Below are positions 12,733 through 21,220 of a DNA stretch of 64,000 nt, one piece after another (within the stretch, counting starts at the first letter, position 1; each line of letters opens with the position of its first letter). The translations under genes were made by a program, and so were the position numbers. Source of the DNA: Desulfomicrobium baculatum DSM 4028 (lineage in GTDB: Bacteria; Desulfobacterota; Desulfovibrionia; Desulfovibrionales; Desulfomicrobiaceae); NCBI RefSeq assembly GCF_000023225.1, contig NC_013173.1, forward strand, positions 498,501 through 562,500, read 5' to 3'. The notes below the pieces were generated by a model. That model saw only the letters and a program-made list of their open reading frames with translations. It was not told the DNA's origin and did no database searches.

Positions 12733-12776
12733 AAAAGGCATGGATTCCCGCCTGCGCGGGAATCCATGCCTTTTTT
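12733..12776. terminator. Bidirectional rho-independent terminator between rel and the SlyD-like gene
   Basis: A 19-bp perfect inverted repeat (12733-12751 and 12756-12774, loop CTGC) has an A tract at its left edge and six T residues at its right edge. It lies between two convergent genes and can serve both. Confidence 0.9.
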
Positions 12777-12806
12777 GCGAGATCAGGTCAGGATGTGATT
12801 CGCGAA

Positions 12807-13232
12807 TCAGCCAACGCTGACCAGTTCGATCTCAAAGGTCAGGGCGAATCCGGCCAGGGGGTGGTTGGCGTCCAGGGTCGCCTCGTCGTCATCGACATCG
12901 ACGATGAGGGCCGGAAGTTCGTTGCCGTCGGGGGAGCGCAGCACAAGCTGTTCGCCGACGGTGGGGACAATTTCCGGGGGGAAGGACGCCTTGGGGACGC
13001 GGATGACCATTTCTTCATTGTGCGGGCCGTAGGCCTCTTCCTCCGGGATGGTCACGGTCACGCTCTGGCCGGGCTCAAGGTCGACGATGGCTTTTTCAAA
13101 GCCGGGGATGACCATATCCTGGCCAAGAGTGATTTCCAGGGGTTCACGTTCCCGGGAGGAGTCGAACTGGGTGCCGTCGTCGAGCGTGCCCGTGTAATGA
13201 ACCAGTACTTTGGTTCCTGCTACAAGTGTCAT
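12807..13232 (-). CDS. SlyD-like FKBP-type peptidyl-prolyl cis-trans isomerase
   Basis: 141 residues. The FKBP halves (VLVHYTGTLDDGTQFDSS at the N-terminus, HPLAGFALTFEIELV at the C-terminus) flank an insert-in-flap domain, about residues 68-120, that acts as a chaperone in SlyD proteins. The GQDMVIPGFEKAIVDLEPG segment is typical. The long His/Cys-rich metal-binding tail of E. coli SlyD is absent, as in many SlyD homologues. The protein should act in the cytoplasm on prolyl bonds and as a folding helper. The gene converges with rel across a strong terminator. Confidence 0.92.
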   Translation of the reverse strand: MTLVAGTKVLVHYTGTLDDGTQFDSSREREPLEITLGQDMVIPGFEKAIVDLEPGQSVTVTIPEEEAYGPHNEEMVIRVPKASFPPEIVPTVGEQLVLRSPDGNELPALIVDVDDDEATLDANHPLAGFALTFEIELVSVG

Positions 13233-13262
13233 GATGCGTCCTGTGGATGAAGGTTGTTGTTT

Positions 13263-13622
13263 TTATTTGGTCCGCTCGAGTTCCGCAAGCCAGGTTTCAA
13301 GCGTGTTCGGCTCTCCTGGTTTGTGGTCGTCGGGGTAGAGCAGGGCGGACATGTAAAAGACGCTGCCGATGTCCAGGCTGCGTCTGGCGCTCTGGGAAAA
13401 CATGTCAAGCTTGTGTTCGATCATGGGGCGGCGTTCCAGGCCCAGCGCATCCAGAAAAGGGGCCGCGTTCGCGGACAGATTGGCCAGCAGTTCCGCCTTG
13501 CGATGCATGGCCTCGCGATATCCGGCGTCGTCGGCCGCGTTGTGCAGCAGGTCGTGCGCCGTGTTTTCGATGTCCCGCACTTGCCGGATCTGATCACGCA
13601 GAAAATTAAGAAAATCGGTCAT
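13263..13622 (-). CDS. Small helical protein of unknown function
   Basis: Not recognised. 119 residues from the ATG at 13622, chosen because GGAGG lies five bases upstream. The sequence is predicted mostly helical, with conserved-looking DQIRQVRDIENTAHDLLHNAADDAGYREAMHRKAELL. It has no signal peptide or membrane segment and no cysteines after the chosen start. The start lies 17 bp inside the 3' end of the phospholipase-like gene upstream, so the two are probably translationally coupled. Pairing with that exported enzyme is the only functional clue. Confidence 0.75.
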   Translation of the reverse strand: MTDFLNFLRDQIRQVRDIENTAHDLLHNAADDAGYREAMHRKAELLANLSANAAPFLDALGLERRPMIEHKLDMFSQSARRSLDIGSVFYMSALLYPDDHKPGEPNTLETWLAELERTK

Positions 13623-14484
13623 GGGAGCCTCCGAAATCTTGCAGACAGGGTTCAAGACGGGTGTCCAGGGGAAAAATGATGCCCTCGCCGCGCGCGGTGT
13701 AATAGGAGCGCTGCTTGCGCTGGAATCTGCGCACCTGGCCCAGGTTCATGCTGCCGATGGGGTCGCACTCCAGCACCGGCGAGCGTTGGGGATTTTGGAG
13801 CAGATTCATGACCATATCCCGGGCGTAGTCGATGGCTTCGGTGATGAACGCCTCCTTGCGGGCAAAGGGCAGAAGGCCCCGGAACATGCGCAGGGAGCGT
13901 TTGTAGGATTTCTCTTCCACCAGGTGCAAACTCTGGCGGAAGATGCGTTTTTTGATGGAGAAAGGCAACTTTTTCTGCCCCATGGTCAGGACCAGGGAAT
14001 TGTCGGCCTCGGGGTGCGGGATGCAAAAGATGCGCGAGGCCTGTTTGCGGGGCCATTCGACCTGCAGGTCGGCCAGCATTTCCACGTAGGTATGGGCGAA
14101 TTTGCCGCGACCGGCGGAGAATCCGAGCATGTTCGGGACCAGATAGTTGTGCGCAATGACATCGGCAGCCAGGTGGGACAGGTATCCGTAGGCGTAGGCC
14201 TGGGCCTGGGTGTCCTCGGCCTGGCGCAACAGAGACCTGCCCGTGTCCCAGTTATGGGAATGGGTCGGGGTGAACGTGCTGCCCTTGCCGATGAAAATGT
14301 CGGCCGACAGGCATCCGTACAGGAACTGCTCGGGATGCGCCGTCAGCACGGCTGCAACTGCCGGGGCGAGAAGGTGCAGGTGGGTCAGGACATGGTTGCC
14401 GATGGCCATGTGCACCCCCGGTCCCCAGGCAAACGCCTCGCCGGGGAGCAGAAGCAGAAGAAAAAACGCCAAAAATAAAACCAT
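13606..14484 (-). CDS. Zinc-dependent phospholipase C family protein, exported
   Basis: 292 residues with a signal peptide (hydrophobic residues 3-14, cleavage near EAFA-WG). The mature N-terminus WGPGVHMAIG matches the start of mature bacterial PLC, where the N-terminal Trp and downstream histidines bind zinc. Further His/Asp ligands are seen in CLSADIFIGKG, THSHNWDTG and YGYLSHLAADVIAHNYL. This corresponds to the zinc-dependent PLC fold (PF00882). In bacteria many of these are not proven lipases, so the substrate is open. It is followed by, and overlaps, the small helical gene. Confidence 0.85.
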   Translation of the reverse strand: MVLFLAFFLLLLLPGEAFAWGPGVHMAIGNHVLTHLHLLAPAVAAVLTAHPEQFLYGCLSADIFIGKGSTFTPTHSHNWDTGRSLLRQAEDTQAQAYAYGYLSHLAADVIAHNYLVPNMLGFSAGRGKFAHTYVEMLADLQVEWPRKQASRIFCIPHPEADNSLVLTMGQKKLPFSIKKRIFRQSLHLVEEKSYKRSLRMFRGLLPFARKEAFITEAIDYARDMVMNLLQNPQRSPVLECDPIGSMNLGQVRRFQRKQRSYYTARGEGIIFPLDTRLEPCLQDFGGSHDRFS

Positions 14485-14500
14485 GGATCGCCAGCTGCGC

Positions 14501-16096
<1,596 letters not shown>

Positions 16097-16214
16097 ATCC
16101 TCTCCAAATGCTGTGTAACCCTCGCTTAAGGGCCTAGGAGGCAGTAGGCGCGATCATGGGAACAGTCAAGGAAGCCACCACGGCGTTCAAATTGGTGAAA
16201 ATGCGGTTGCACCC

Positions 16215-16242
16215 TTGACCCCGTCTGATGCTCTGGTATGGT
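16215..16242 (+). promoter_or_regulatory. Candidate sigma-70 promoter for the 79-residue gene
   Basis: TTGACC, a 16-bp spacer and TATGGT, with a TG extended -10 motif directly before the -10 box. It lies about 45 bp upstream of the start at 16289 and downstream of the divergent prfC start. Confidence 0.5.
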
Positions 16243-16288
16243 TTAAGAAAATAATTTTTGACCATTCAACCAGTTATGGAGGTGTTCA

Positions 16289-16528
16289 ATGCAGTATTCA
16301 GAGAAAGATCTGCCCGTTCGGGTCCACGATGGCGAGCTGCTTGTTTTGGATGACGGGAACGAGGTGCGCTGGGAAAGCAACGGCGAGGCCAAGGCGGTTT
16401 TCATTGGAAGCAGCTTCGACGCGACGATGGAGCTTTTTCCCAACCAGACCGAGACAGTGAATATCGGCGGCAAGCAATTTGTACTGACCGCTTTTTTCGA
16501 GGATGCCCTGGAGGTCAAGAAAGCCTGA
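16289..16528 (+). CDS. Small acidic protein of unknown function
   Basis: 79 residues, not recognised. The start has a clear GGAGG ribosome site (tatggaggtgttca) and a plausible promoter. The sequence is predicted mainly beta (RVHDGELLVLDDGNEVRWES, KAVFIGSSFDATMELFP) with no signal peptide, membrane segment or cysteine. It is acidic and short, so a small soluble cytosolic protein is likely. No neighbour gives a function. Confidence 0.7.
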   Translation: MQYSEKDLPVRVHDGELLVLDDGNEVRWESNGEAKAVFIGSSFDATMELFPNQTETVNIGGKQFVLTAFFEDALEVKKA

Positions 16529-16573
16529 TTTTTTGAGTGTCGCCGGGATGCCGGGATCTGCGAATTCTTGAGT

Positions 16574-16645
16574 CGCGGCGCAGACCACGCGCCTTGCCTG
16601 AGTGTTTTGACCCAAGCCTCCGCGCCGCAGGTGTCTGTGTGGGGG
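16574..16645. other. G+C-rich stem-loop region, possible small RNA or leader
   Basis: GCGGCGC (16575-16581) and GCGCCGC (16622-16628) can pair across about 40 bases that hold shorter complementary pieces. The sequence GGGGGCTTTTT follows at about 16638-16648. It lies in a 279-bp gap without a credible gene. This may be a terminator-like end or a small RNA; I did not recognise a known RNA family. Confidence 0.25.
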
Positions 16646-16807
16646 CTTTTTGCATGGCGATTCACCGCAAAAAGAGTATCTGGTCGGGACCGCTTTTTGA
16701 GCGGATCGCGATGCGGGAGAATTCATTTCCGGTTTTTCGCAGTGGTTGGGAGTGGACGGCCGGGTTGTGGTTGGCATAGATGCCACGCAACGAAAGGAGA
16801 AACCCCT

Positions 16808-17446
16808 ATGGTCCGGTACAAATGCTTTATTGTAATGATTCTTGTCTTATGGGCCGGTATCGCATGGGCAGCGGAGCCCCCGGCTGCAAGCCTGACGAAC
16901 ATCCAGCGCGCCATCGACGGCAACGACCATGCCTTGCTTGAAAAATACATCGATCTGCGCGGCATCATCGCACGCGGGGTGGACCAGTTTGTTGCCGATT
17001 ATGCGGCCAATCCTCCGGGAGGCGAGGGCGATCCGCTCATGGAGATGCTATCGGGAGGCCTGGCTGGTGAGTCCGGCTCGGCGGCGGCCCAGTCCATGAA
17101 GATGATGCTTGTGGAGGAAACCAGGAAGTTCGTGATTCGGGGCGTGGCTTCCGGGGATTTTTCCGGAAAGCCGTCAAAGGAGGCGGCGTTGCCCGACGGC
17201 GGGCTGTTTGCGGTCCTCTTCGCCGACGCGTCCACGGCCCGCAAGGAGCTGCGCGGCGTGCGCGTCAGCCCGGTCAAAGGCGACGCGGCCACGGCCCAAG
17301 CCACCGTGTACGATCATGGCAGCGAACGGAATTACCCGGTGCAGCTTGATCTCAAGCTGCAGCCCGAAGGGTACTGGAAGGTCACGGATGTGAAAAACAT
17401 GGCCGACCTCATCCGCCGGGTGAGAAAAGAAGCCGAGGAACGCTAG
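16808..17446 (+). CDS. Exported DUF2939-like protein
   Basis: 212 residues from the ATG at 16808, chosen for AAGGAGA just upstream; the frame stays open further 5' but lacks a signal peptide there. The N-terminal signal peptide (CFIVMILVLWAGIAWAAE) suggests export. The next section (LTNIQRAIDGNDHALLEKYIDLRGIIARGVDQF) resembles DUF2939 proteins, in which a helix counts 'residues to the right of zero' before an NTF2-like domain. The C-terminal beta part (YPVQLDLKLQPEGYWKVTDVKNMADLI) fits that. No biochemical role is established. Confidence 0.75.
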   Translation: MVRYKCFIVMILVLWAGIAWAAEPPAASLTNIQRAIDGNDHALLEKYIDLRGIIARGVDQFVADYAANPPGGEGDPLMEMLSGGLAGESGSAAAQSMKMMLVEETRKFVIRGVASGDFSGKPSKEAALPDGGLFAVLFADASTARKELRGVRVSPVKGDAATAQATVYDHGSERNYPVQLDLKLQPEGYWKVTDVKNMADLIRRVRKEAEER

Positions 17447-17492
17447 CGAAGTTGGCGTCTGCGCGTTTTTTCGGTGTATGGAATTTGAATCC

Positions 17493-17523
17493 GCATGAAG
17501 CCCCGCTTGTCGGGGCTTCATGC
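17493..17523. terminator. Hairpin between convergent genes
   Basis: A perfect 13-bp inverted repeat (17493-17505 and 17511-17523) with a 5-base loop. It overlaps the stop codon of the EamA gene and lies after the DUF2939-like gene. There is no strong T tract on either side, so it may be a weak or factor-assisted terminator. Confidence 0.55.
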
Positions 17524-18468
17524 TTCCTGCGGCACGGGCAGGGGGCGGCGCAAGTCGGCCAGCTTGATGGCCGCCACGCCCGAAAGGAGCAGCGCGCTAC
17601 CCAGGAGCTGGACAGGGGTCAGGGTTTCACCCAGGAGCATGAAGGCTAAAACGGCGGTGAAGAGCGGTTCCAGGGAAACGATGATATTGGCCACGCTGGC
17701 ATCCAGCAGGGCCAGACTGACATTGTAGAATCCGTACCCGCCCACGGTGGGGATGGCCCCCAGCAGGATCATCACGGTCCAGCCCTCCACGCTGTCACCG
17801 AGCCAGAACATGTCTTTGGGCGTCACGGCCGAGCCGGGAAGCCATCCTCCGGTAAGATTGGCCAAGAAGAGGAACACCCCGGCGAAGGCGAAGATGTACA
17901 GGAGGGTGGTCCAGGGTGAGATGCCCCGCTCCGAGCTCAACCGGCCCATCAGGCTGTAGGCCGTATAGCACAGACCCGTCAGCAGGCCCGCAACTACGCC
18001 CAGAAGATTGCTCTGCCAGGCCGAGGAGTTCAGCGCCCCGGAAATGAGCGCGCATCCGCACAGGCAAAGGATGATGGCTCCGAACTTGAACGCCCCCAGG
18101 CTCTCTCCCAAAAATTTCCAGCCCAGGATGGCGGTGTAGGCCACTGAGCAGTAGACCATGACCGTGGCCACGGCCGCTCCGTTCTGCGCCACCGAGATGG
18201 CCCAGAACCCGTTGAATCCGGCCAGCATCATTCCAAAAATGGCCAGAAAGGGGAGTTGGACCTTTTCGATGCGCAGCAGTTTGCGGTTGAAAAGAAGCAT
18301 GAAGGGCACAAGGGTCGCGACCACGATGATGTTGCGCCAGCAGGCCAGGACGAGCGGCGGCATGTCGAAGTTGACGACCAAGTGGCGAATGAAGATCGAA
18401 GTCGTGGACAGGAACACGGCGCTGGCGAGGGCGGCGCTGTAGCCTTGAGCGGAACGGGACATGGCCAT
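17518..18468 (-). CDS. EamA/DMT-superfamily transporter
   Basis: 316 residues with about ten hydrophobic segments arranged as two repeated EamA halves. Typical phrases are SAVFLSTTSIFIRHLVV in helix 1, the glycine-rich AIFGMMLAGFNGFWAISVAQNG and, in the second half, SLEPLFTAVLAFMLLGETLTPVQLLGSALLLSGV, which is the family's signature end. The family exports or imports amino acids and metabolites; the substrate is unknown. It is divergently transcribed from a MocR-type regulator with a palindromic site between them, so it is probably that regulator's target. Confidence 0.88.
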   Translation of the reverse strand: MAMSRSAQGYSAALASAVFLSTTSIFIRHLVVNFDMPPLVLACWRNIIVVATLVPFMLLFNRKLLRIEKVQLPFLAIFGMMLAGFNGFWAISVAQNGAAVATVMVYCSVAYTAILGWKFLGESLGAFKFGAIILCLCGCALISGALNSSAWQSNLLGVVAGLLTGLCYTAYSLMGRLSSERGISPWTTLLYIFAFAGVFLFLANLTGGWLPGSAVTPKDMFWLGDSVEGWTVMILLGAIPTVGGYGFYNVSLALLDASVANIIVSLEPLFTAVLAFMLLGETLTPVQLLGSALLLSGVAAIKLADLRRPLPVPQEA

Positions 18469-18511
18469 GGAGTTCTCCTTCTTGTGCTGGACGTGAAGGT
18501 GATCTAGGGTG

Positions 18512-18539
18512 AAATTGGCCCCGTGATAAGGGCCAATTT
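18512..18539. promoter_or_regulatory. Palindromic operator between the EamA transporter and the MocR regulator
   Basis: Perfect 10-bp arms AAATTGGCCC (18512-18521) and GGGCCAATTT (18530-18539) separated by 8 bp, in the 110-bp divergent intergenic region. The placement suggests it is bound by the MocR regulator encoded next to it. Confidence 0.55.
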
Positions 18540-18578
18540 TACATGAAATCGGCTAGTCCAATTATGACTGGAGGCTGC

Positions 18579-20132
18579 ATGCGCCTGGCACTGGATTCTG
18601 ATTCCTCCGAGCCCGTTTACGCCCAGATCAGTGGCCATTTCCGCCACAGCATCCTGTCCGACAACCTGCGGCCCGGGGTCCGGTTGCCTGCGGTCCGCGT
18701 CCTGGCCGCGAATCTGGGCGTGAGCCGGGGCACGGTGGAGAGCGCCTACGCCGAACTTCTGGCCGAGGGGCTGATCACTTCCCGGCAGGGCAGCGGCTTT
18801 TATGTGCTGCCCCATGCACCGGGCGAAACCGGCGGTTTCCCCCGCGCCGGTGGGTGGCCCGCCTGGCAGGACCGTCTGCGCTATGGCGGCTTCGAGGCCA
18901 TGAGCGCCTATCTGCCGGAGGTCAGCCGCCAAACGGACTGGATCGCCCTGGACGGCGGGGCCTGCGATCCGCGCCTTTTTCCCATGGACGAGTTCAGAAG
19001 GCTTCTGGGGCAGGTCATGCGCCGGGACGGGGCGGCGGCCGTGGAGTACGGGGAGATCGCCGGATTCGGGCCCCTGCGCGCCACCCTGGCCCAGGTTCTG
19101 GCCAGCCAGGGCATCCAGACCGGGCCCGGCAATATTCTGATCACCGCCGGGTCCCAGCAGGCCCTTTCCCTGGTTGCCGGACTGATCCTGCCGCCCGGAT
19201 CAAGCGTGGTCGTGGAGCGTCCGACCTATGCCGGGGCCCTGGACGTGTTCCGCTCCCGGAACCTGCGCATTCACACCGTGGGCCTGGACGAGGACGGCCT
19301 GGACGTGGACGAGCTGGAAGGGATTCTGCGCCGCCATAAGCCCGGGCTCATCTATACCATACCCAATTTTCACAACCCCACGGGCGCCTGCCTCAGCGGT
19401 CAGCGCCGCAGGCAGCTGATCAGTCTGGCCGGACGCTTCGACGTGCCGGTCCTGGAAGACGATTATGTCGGCGACATCCGCTACGAGGGACATGTCCAGC
19501 CGACGCTCAAGTCTCTCGATCCGGACGGGCGGGTCATCTACATGAGCACCTTTTCCAAGATGCTCATCCCCGGCCTGCGCGTGGGTTTCGTGGTCGCCGA
19601 CGGCCCGGTCTACGCCCATCTGCTGCGTTCCAAACGCTGCCACGATCTGGCCACCTGCAACCTGATCCAGCGGGCGCTCAAGGATTACGTGTCCGTGGGT
19701 CGCTATGCCGCCCACCTGCAACGCTCCTGCACCCTCTACCGCCGTCGTCGGGACGCCATGCTCGCGGCCCTGGAGCGGCACATGCCGTCCGGTACACGTT
19801 GGACGCGGCCCAAGGGAGGGCTTTTCGTGTGGGTCAATCTGCCGGAAGGAACGAAGGCCTCCGACCTGCTGCCCAAGGCCTGCGGGAAAGGCGTGATTTT
19901 CGCGCCGGGGGGAAATTTCCATCTCGATCCCGCCCAGGGCGAAGGGTTCATGCGGCTCAATTTCGCCTCCAACAGCGAGGAGATCATCGAAGAGGGGATC
20001 AGGAGGCTGGGGAGGGCGATGGGGGGCAGGGCGGACACGTTGGGCAGGGCGGACACGTTGGGCAGGGCGGACACGTTGGGCAGGGCGGACACGTTGGGCA
20101 GGGCGGACACGTTGGGCAGGGCGGACACGTAG
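18579..20132 (+). CDS. MocR/GntR-type PLP-dependent regulator with a repeat-derived tail
   Basis: 517 residues from the ATG at 18579 (GGAGG five bases upstream; ATGs at 18543 and 18564 are in frame). A GntR-type winged helix occupies residues 1-75 (YAQISGHFRHSIL, LAANLGVSRGTVESAYAEL). An aminotransferase class I fold follows, with YTIPNFHNPTG and the PLP lysine near residue 327 in TFSKMLIPGLRVGF. MocR proteins are PLP-sensing transcription factors, often controlling adjacent transporters, here the EamA gene. The C-terminus is odd: the last 37 or so residues are six copies of the hexad GRADTL encoded by tandem 18-bp repeats, and the TAG stop lies inside a REP palindrome. Confidence 0.9.
   Translation: MRLALDSDSSEPVYAQISGHFRHSILSDNLRPGVRLPAVRVLAANLGVSRGTVESAYAELLAEGLITSRQGSGFYVLPHAPGETGGFPRAGGWPAWQDRLRYGGFEAMSAYLPEVSRQTDWIALDGGACDPRLFPMDEFRRLLGQVMRRDGAAAVEYGEIAGFGPLRATLAQVLASQGIQTGPGNILITAGSQQALSLVAGLILPPGSSVVVERPTYAGALDVFRSRNLRIHTVGLDEDGLDVDELEGILRRHKPGLIYTIPNFHNPTGACLSGQRRRQLISLAGRFDVPVLEDDYVGDIRYEGHVQPTLKSLDPDGRVIYMSTFSKMLIPGLRVGFVVADGPVYAHLLRSKRCHDLATCNLIQRALKDYVSVGRYAAHLQRSCTLYRRRRDAMLAALERHMPSGTRWTRPKGGLFVWVNLPEGTKASDLLPKACGKGVIFAPGGNFHLDPAQGEGFMRLNFASNSEEIIEEGIRRLGRAMGGRADTLGRADTLGRADTLGRADTLGRADTLGRADT
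20024..20131 (+). repeat. Six tandem 18-bp REP-derived repeats
   Basis: Units start at 20024, 20042, 20060, 20078, 20096 and 20114. Five units are identical and the sixth changes its last base (TT to TA), where it merges into a full REP palindrome. The unit is one half of the palindromes scattered through 20.1-21.2 kb. The array is inside the coding region of the MocR regulator. Confidence 0.95.
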
Positions 20133-20230
20133 GTCCGCCCCTACGGCGTGATGGATCGTAGGGGCGGACCTACGTGTCCGCCCTGCGTGTCTACGTGTCT
20201 GCGTGTCCGCCCAACGTGTCCGCCCTGCCC
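20114..20230. repeat. Inverted pair of REP palindromes with decayed half copies
   Basis: A REP at about 20114-20144 (GGGCGGACACGTAGGTCCGC core) faces an inverted copy at 20158-20185, with 13 bp between, as in a BIME. Decayed half-units (repeated CGTGTCTGC and CGTGTCCGCC) continue to 20230. It lies directly upstream of the RAYT gene. Confidence 0.9.
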
Positions 20231-20358
20231 ATTTCCTACACATCGCCACGAATAAACGGGCCGCCGGCGATATGGTTGTATCTGTATTTTTTTCGTTGCG
20301 TCAGACTGTCCCTGGCAGAATTTGTCGTGATGCGTCATGATTCCTGCTTGGAGGACTG

Positions 20359-21114
20359 ATGCCGTACAATCCAAAAATCCATCGTCGACGTTCCATTCGG
20401 TTGCCGAATTATGATTATTCCCGGTCTGGTGCGTATTTTGTGACCATATGCGTGCAGGGCAGATCATGTCTGTTTGGCCATGTGGTGGACGGTGAAATGC
20501 TGTTGAACGATGCGGGTGTGATGGTGAATCGTTGGTATAATGAATTGATGCGTAAATTTGATGACATTGCCTGCGACGCCTGGGTGTGCATGCCGAACCA
20601 TGTCCATTTAATCGTCATCAATACAGGCCACGCCTGTCCGCATAATGATTCCGTAGGGGCGGACCTACGTGTCCGCCCTGCCTTACACGCCCGCCCAGAT
20701 ATGGGCGAACATGTGGTTGCGCCTGAAATGGGCGGACACATAGGTCCGCCCCTACGGAATGAACATGTGGATTTGCGTGGGGTAGGCGGGCATGTGGTTA
20801 TGGCGGAAATGGGCGAACACGTAGGTTCGCCCCTACGTTGTGTGGTGCAATGGTTTAAAACGATGTCGACCAATGAATATATTCGGGGCGTGAAACAACA
20901 CGGGTGGCAACCGTTTGCCGGTCGATTGTGGCAACGCAATTATTGGGAACACATCGTGCGCGATGAACCGGAATTGAACCGCATCCGGGAATACATCGCC
21001 ACCAATCCTGTGCGATGGGAAATGGATCGATTGCATCCGGGCCAGGGATTGCGGGAAACATCGGCCATGTATGGGGTTGGCCATCCGGCGGATGATGCGG
21101 ATTGGATGATATGA
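20359..21114 (+). CDS. REP-associated tyrosine transposase (RAYT, Y1/HUH family)
   Basis: 251 residues with GGAGG 6-10 bases before the start. The N-terminus (RRSIRLPNYDYSRSGAYFVTICV) is typical of RAYTs. The HUH motif is His-Val-His in CMPNHVHLIV, near residue 83. The catalytic tyrosine is in RIREYIATNP. The C-terminal helix region reads WQRNYWEHIVRDE. RAYTs nick single-stranded REP hairpins and are thought to spread REP elements. The gene is bracketed by REP palindromes, the classic arrangement. Residues about 92-157, the linker between the HUH motif and VVQWFKTMSTNEY, are encoded largely by three REP copies kept in frame. Confidence 0.93.
   Translation: MPYNPKIHRRRSIRLPNYDYSRSGAYFVTICVQGRSCLFGHVVDGEMLLNDAGVMVNRWYNELMRKFDDIACDAWVCMPNHVHLIVINTGHACPHNDSVGADLRVRPALHARPDMGEHVVAPEMGGHIGPPLRNEHVDLRGVGGHVVMAEMGEHVGSPLRCVVQWFKTMSTNEYIRGVKQHGWQPFAGRLWQRNYWEHIVRDEPELNRIREYIATNPVRWEMDRLHPGQGLRETSAMYGVGHPADDADWMI
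20653..20682. repeat. REP palindrome inside the RAYT coding region (copy 1)
   Basis: Carries GTAGGGGCGGACCTACGTGT and its CCGCCCTGCC end. It is translated in frame as VGADLRVRPA, starting at residue 99 of the transposase. Same sequence as the intergenic copy at 20158-20185. Confidence 0.93.
20729..20757. repeat. REP palindrome inside the RAYT coding region (copy 2, inverted)
   Basis: Reads GGGCGGACACATAGGTCCGC followed by CCCTACGG, the reverse orientation of copy 1 with one central change (CGTAGG to CATAGG). It is translated in frame as GGHIGPPLR. Confidence 0.9.
20810..20838. repeat. REP palindrome inside the RAYT coding region (copy 3, inverted)
   Basis: Reads GGGCGAACACGTAGGTTCGC followed by CCCTACG. 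Both arms carry a compensating change (GGAC to GAAC, GTCC to GTTC), so pairing is kept. It is translated in frame as GEHVGSPLR. Confidence 0.88.
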
Positions 21115-21117
21115 TGC

Positions 21118-21148
21118 ATCGTAGGGGCGGACCTGCGTGTCCGCCCTT
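21118..21148. repeat. REP palindrome downstream of the RAYT gene
   Basis: GTAGGGGCGGACCTGCGTGT followed by CCGCCC, in the same orientation as 20158-20185. It begins 4 bp after the RAYT stop codon. Confidence 0.9.
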
Positions 21149-21189
21149 CTTCTTCGCGACGCATCGCCTATGACAGGGCAGGCGTGTAC

Positions 21190-21220
21190 GGCAGGGCGGA
21201 CACGTAGGTCCGCCCCTACG
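21190..21220. repeat. REP palindrome overlapping the trmJ stop codon
   Basis: GCAGGGCGGACACGTAGGTC followed by CGCCCCTACG, inverted relative to 21118-21148. The trmJ stop codon (TAG, complement of 21216-21218) lies inside its right arm. Confidence 0.92.

Noticed and set aside
20024-20131. CRISPR array
   Set aside because: The repeats are 18 bp and directly adjacent with no spacers; they are REP half-units.
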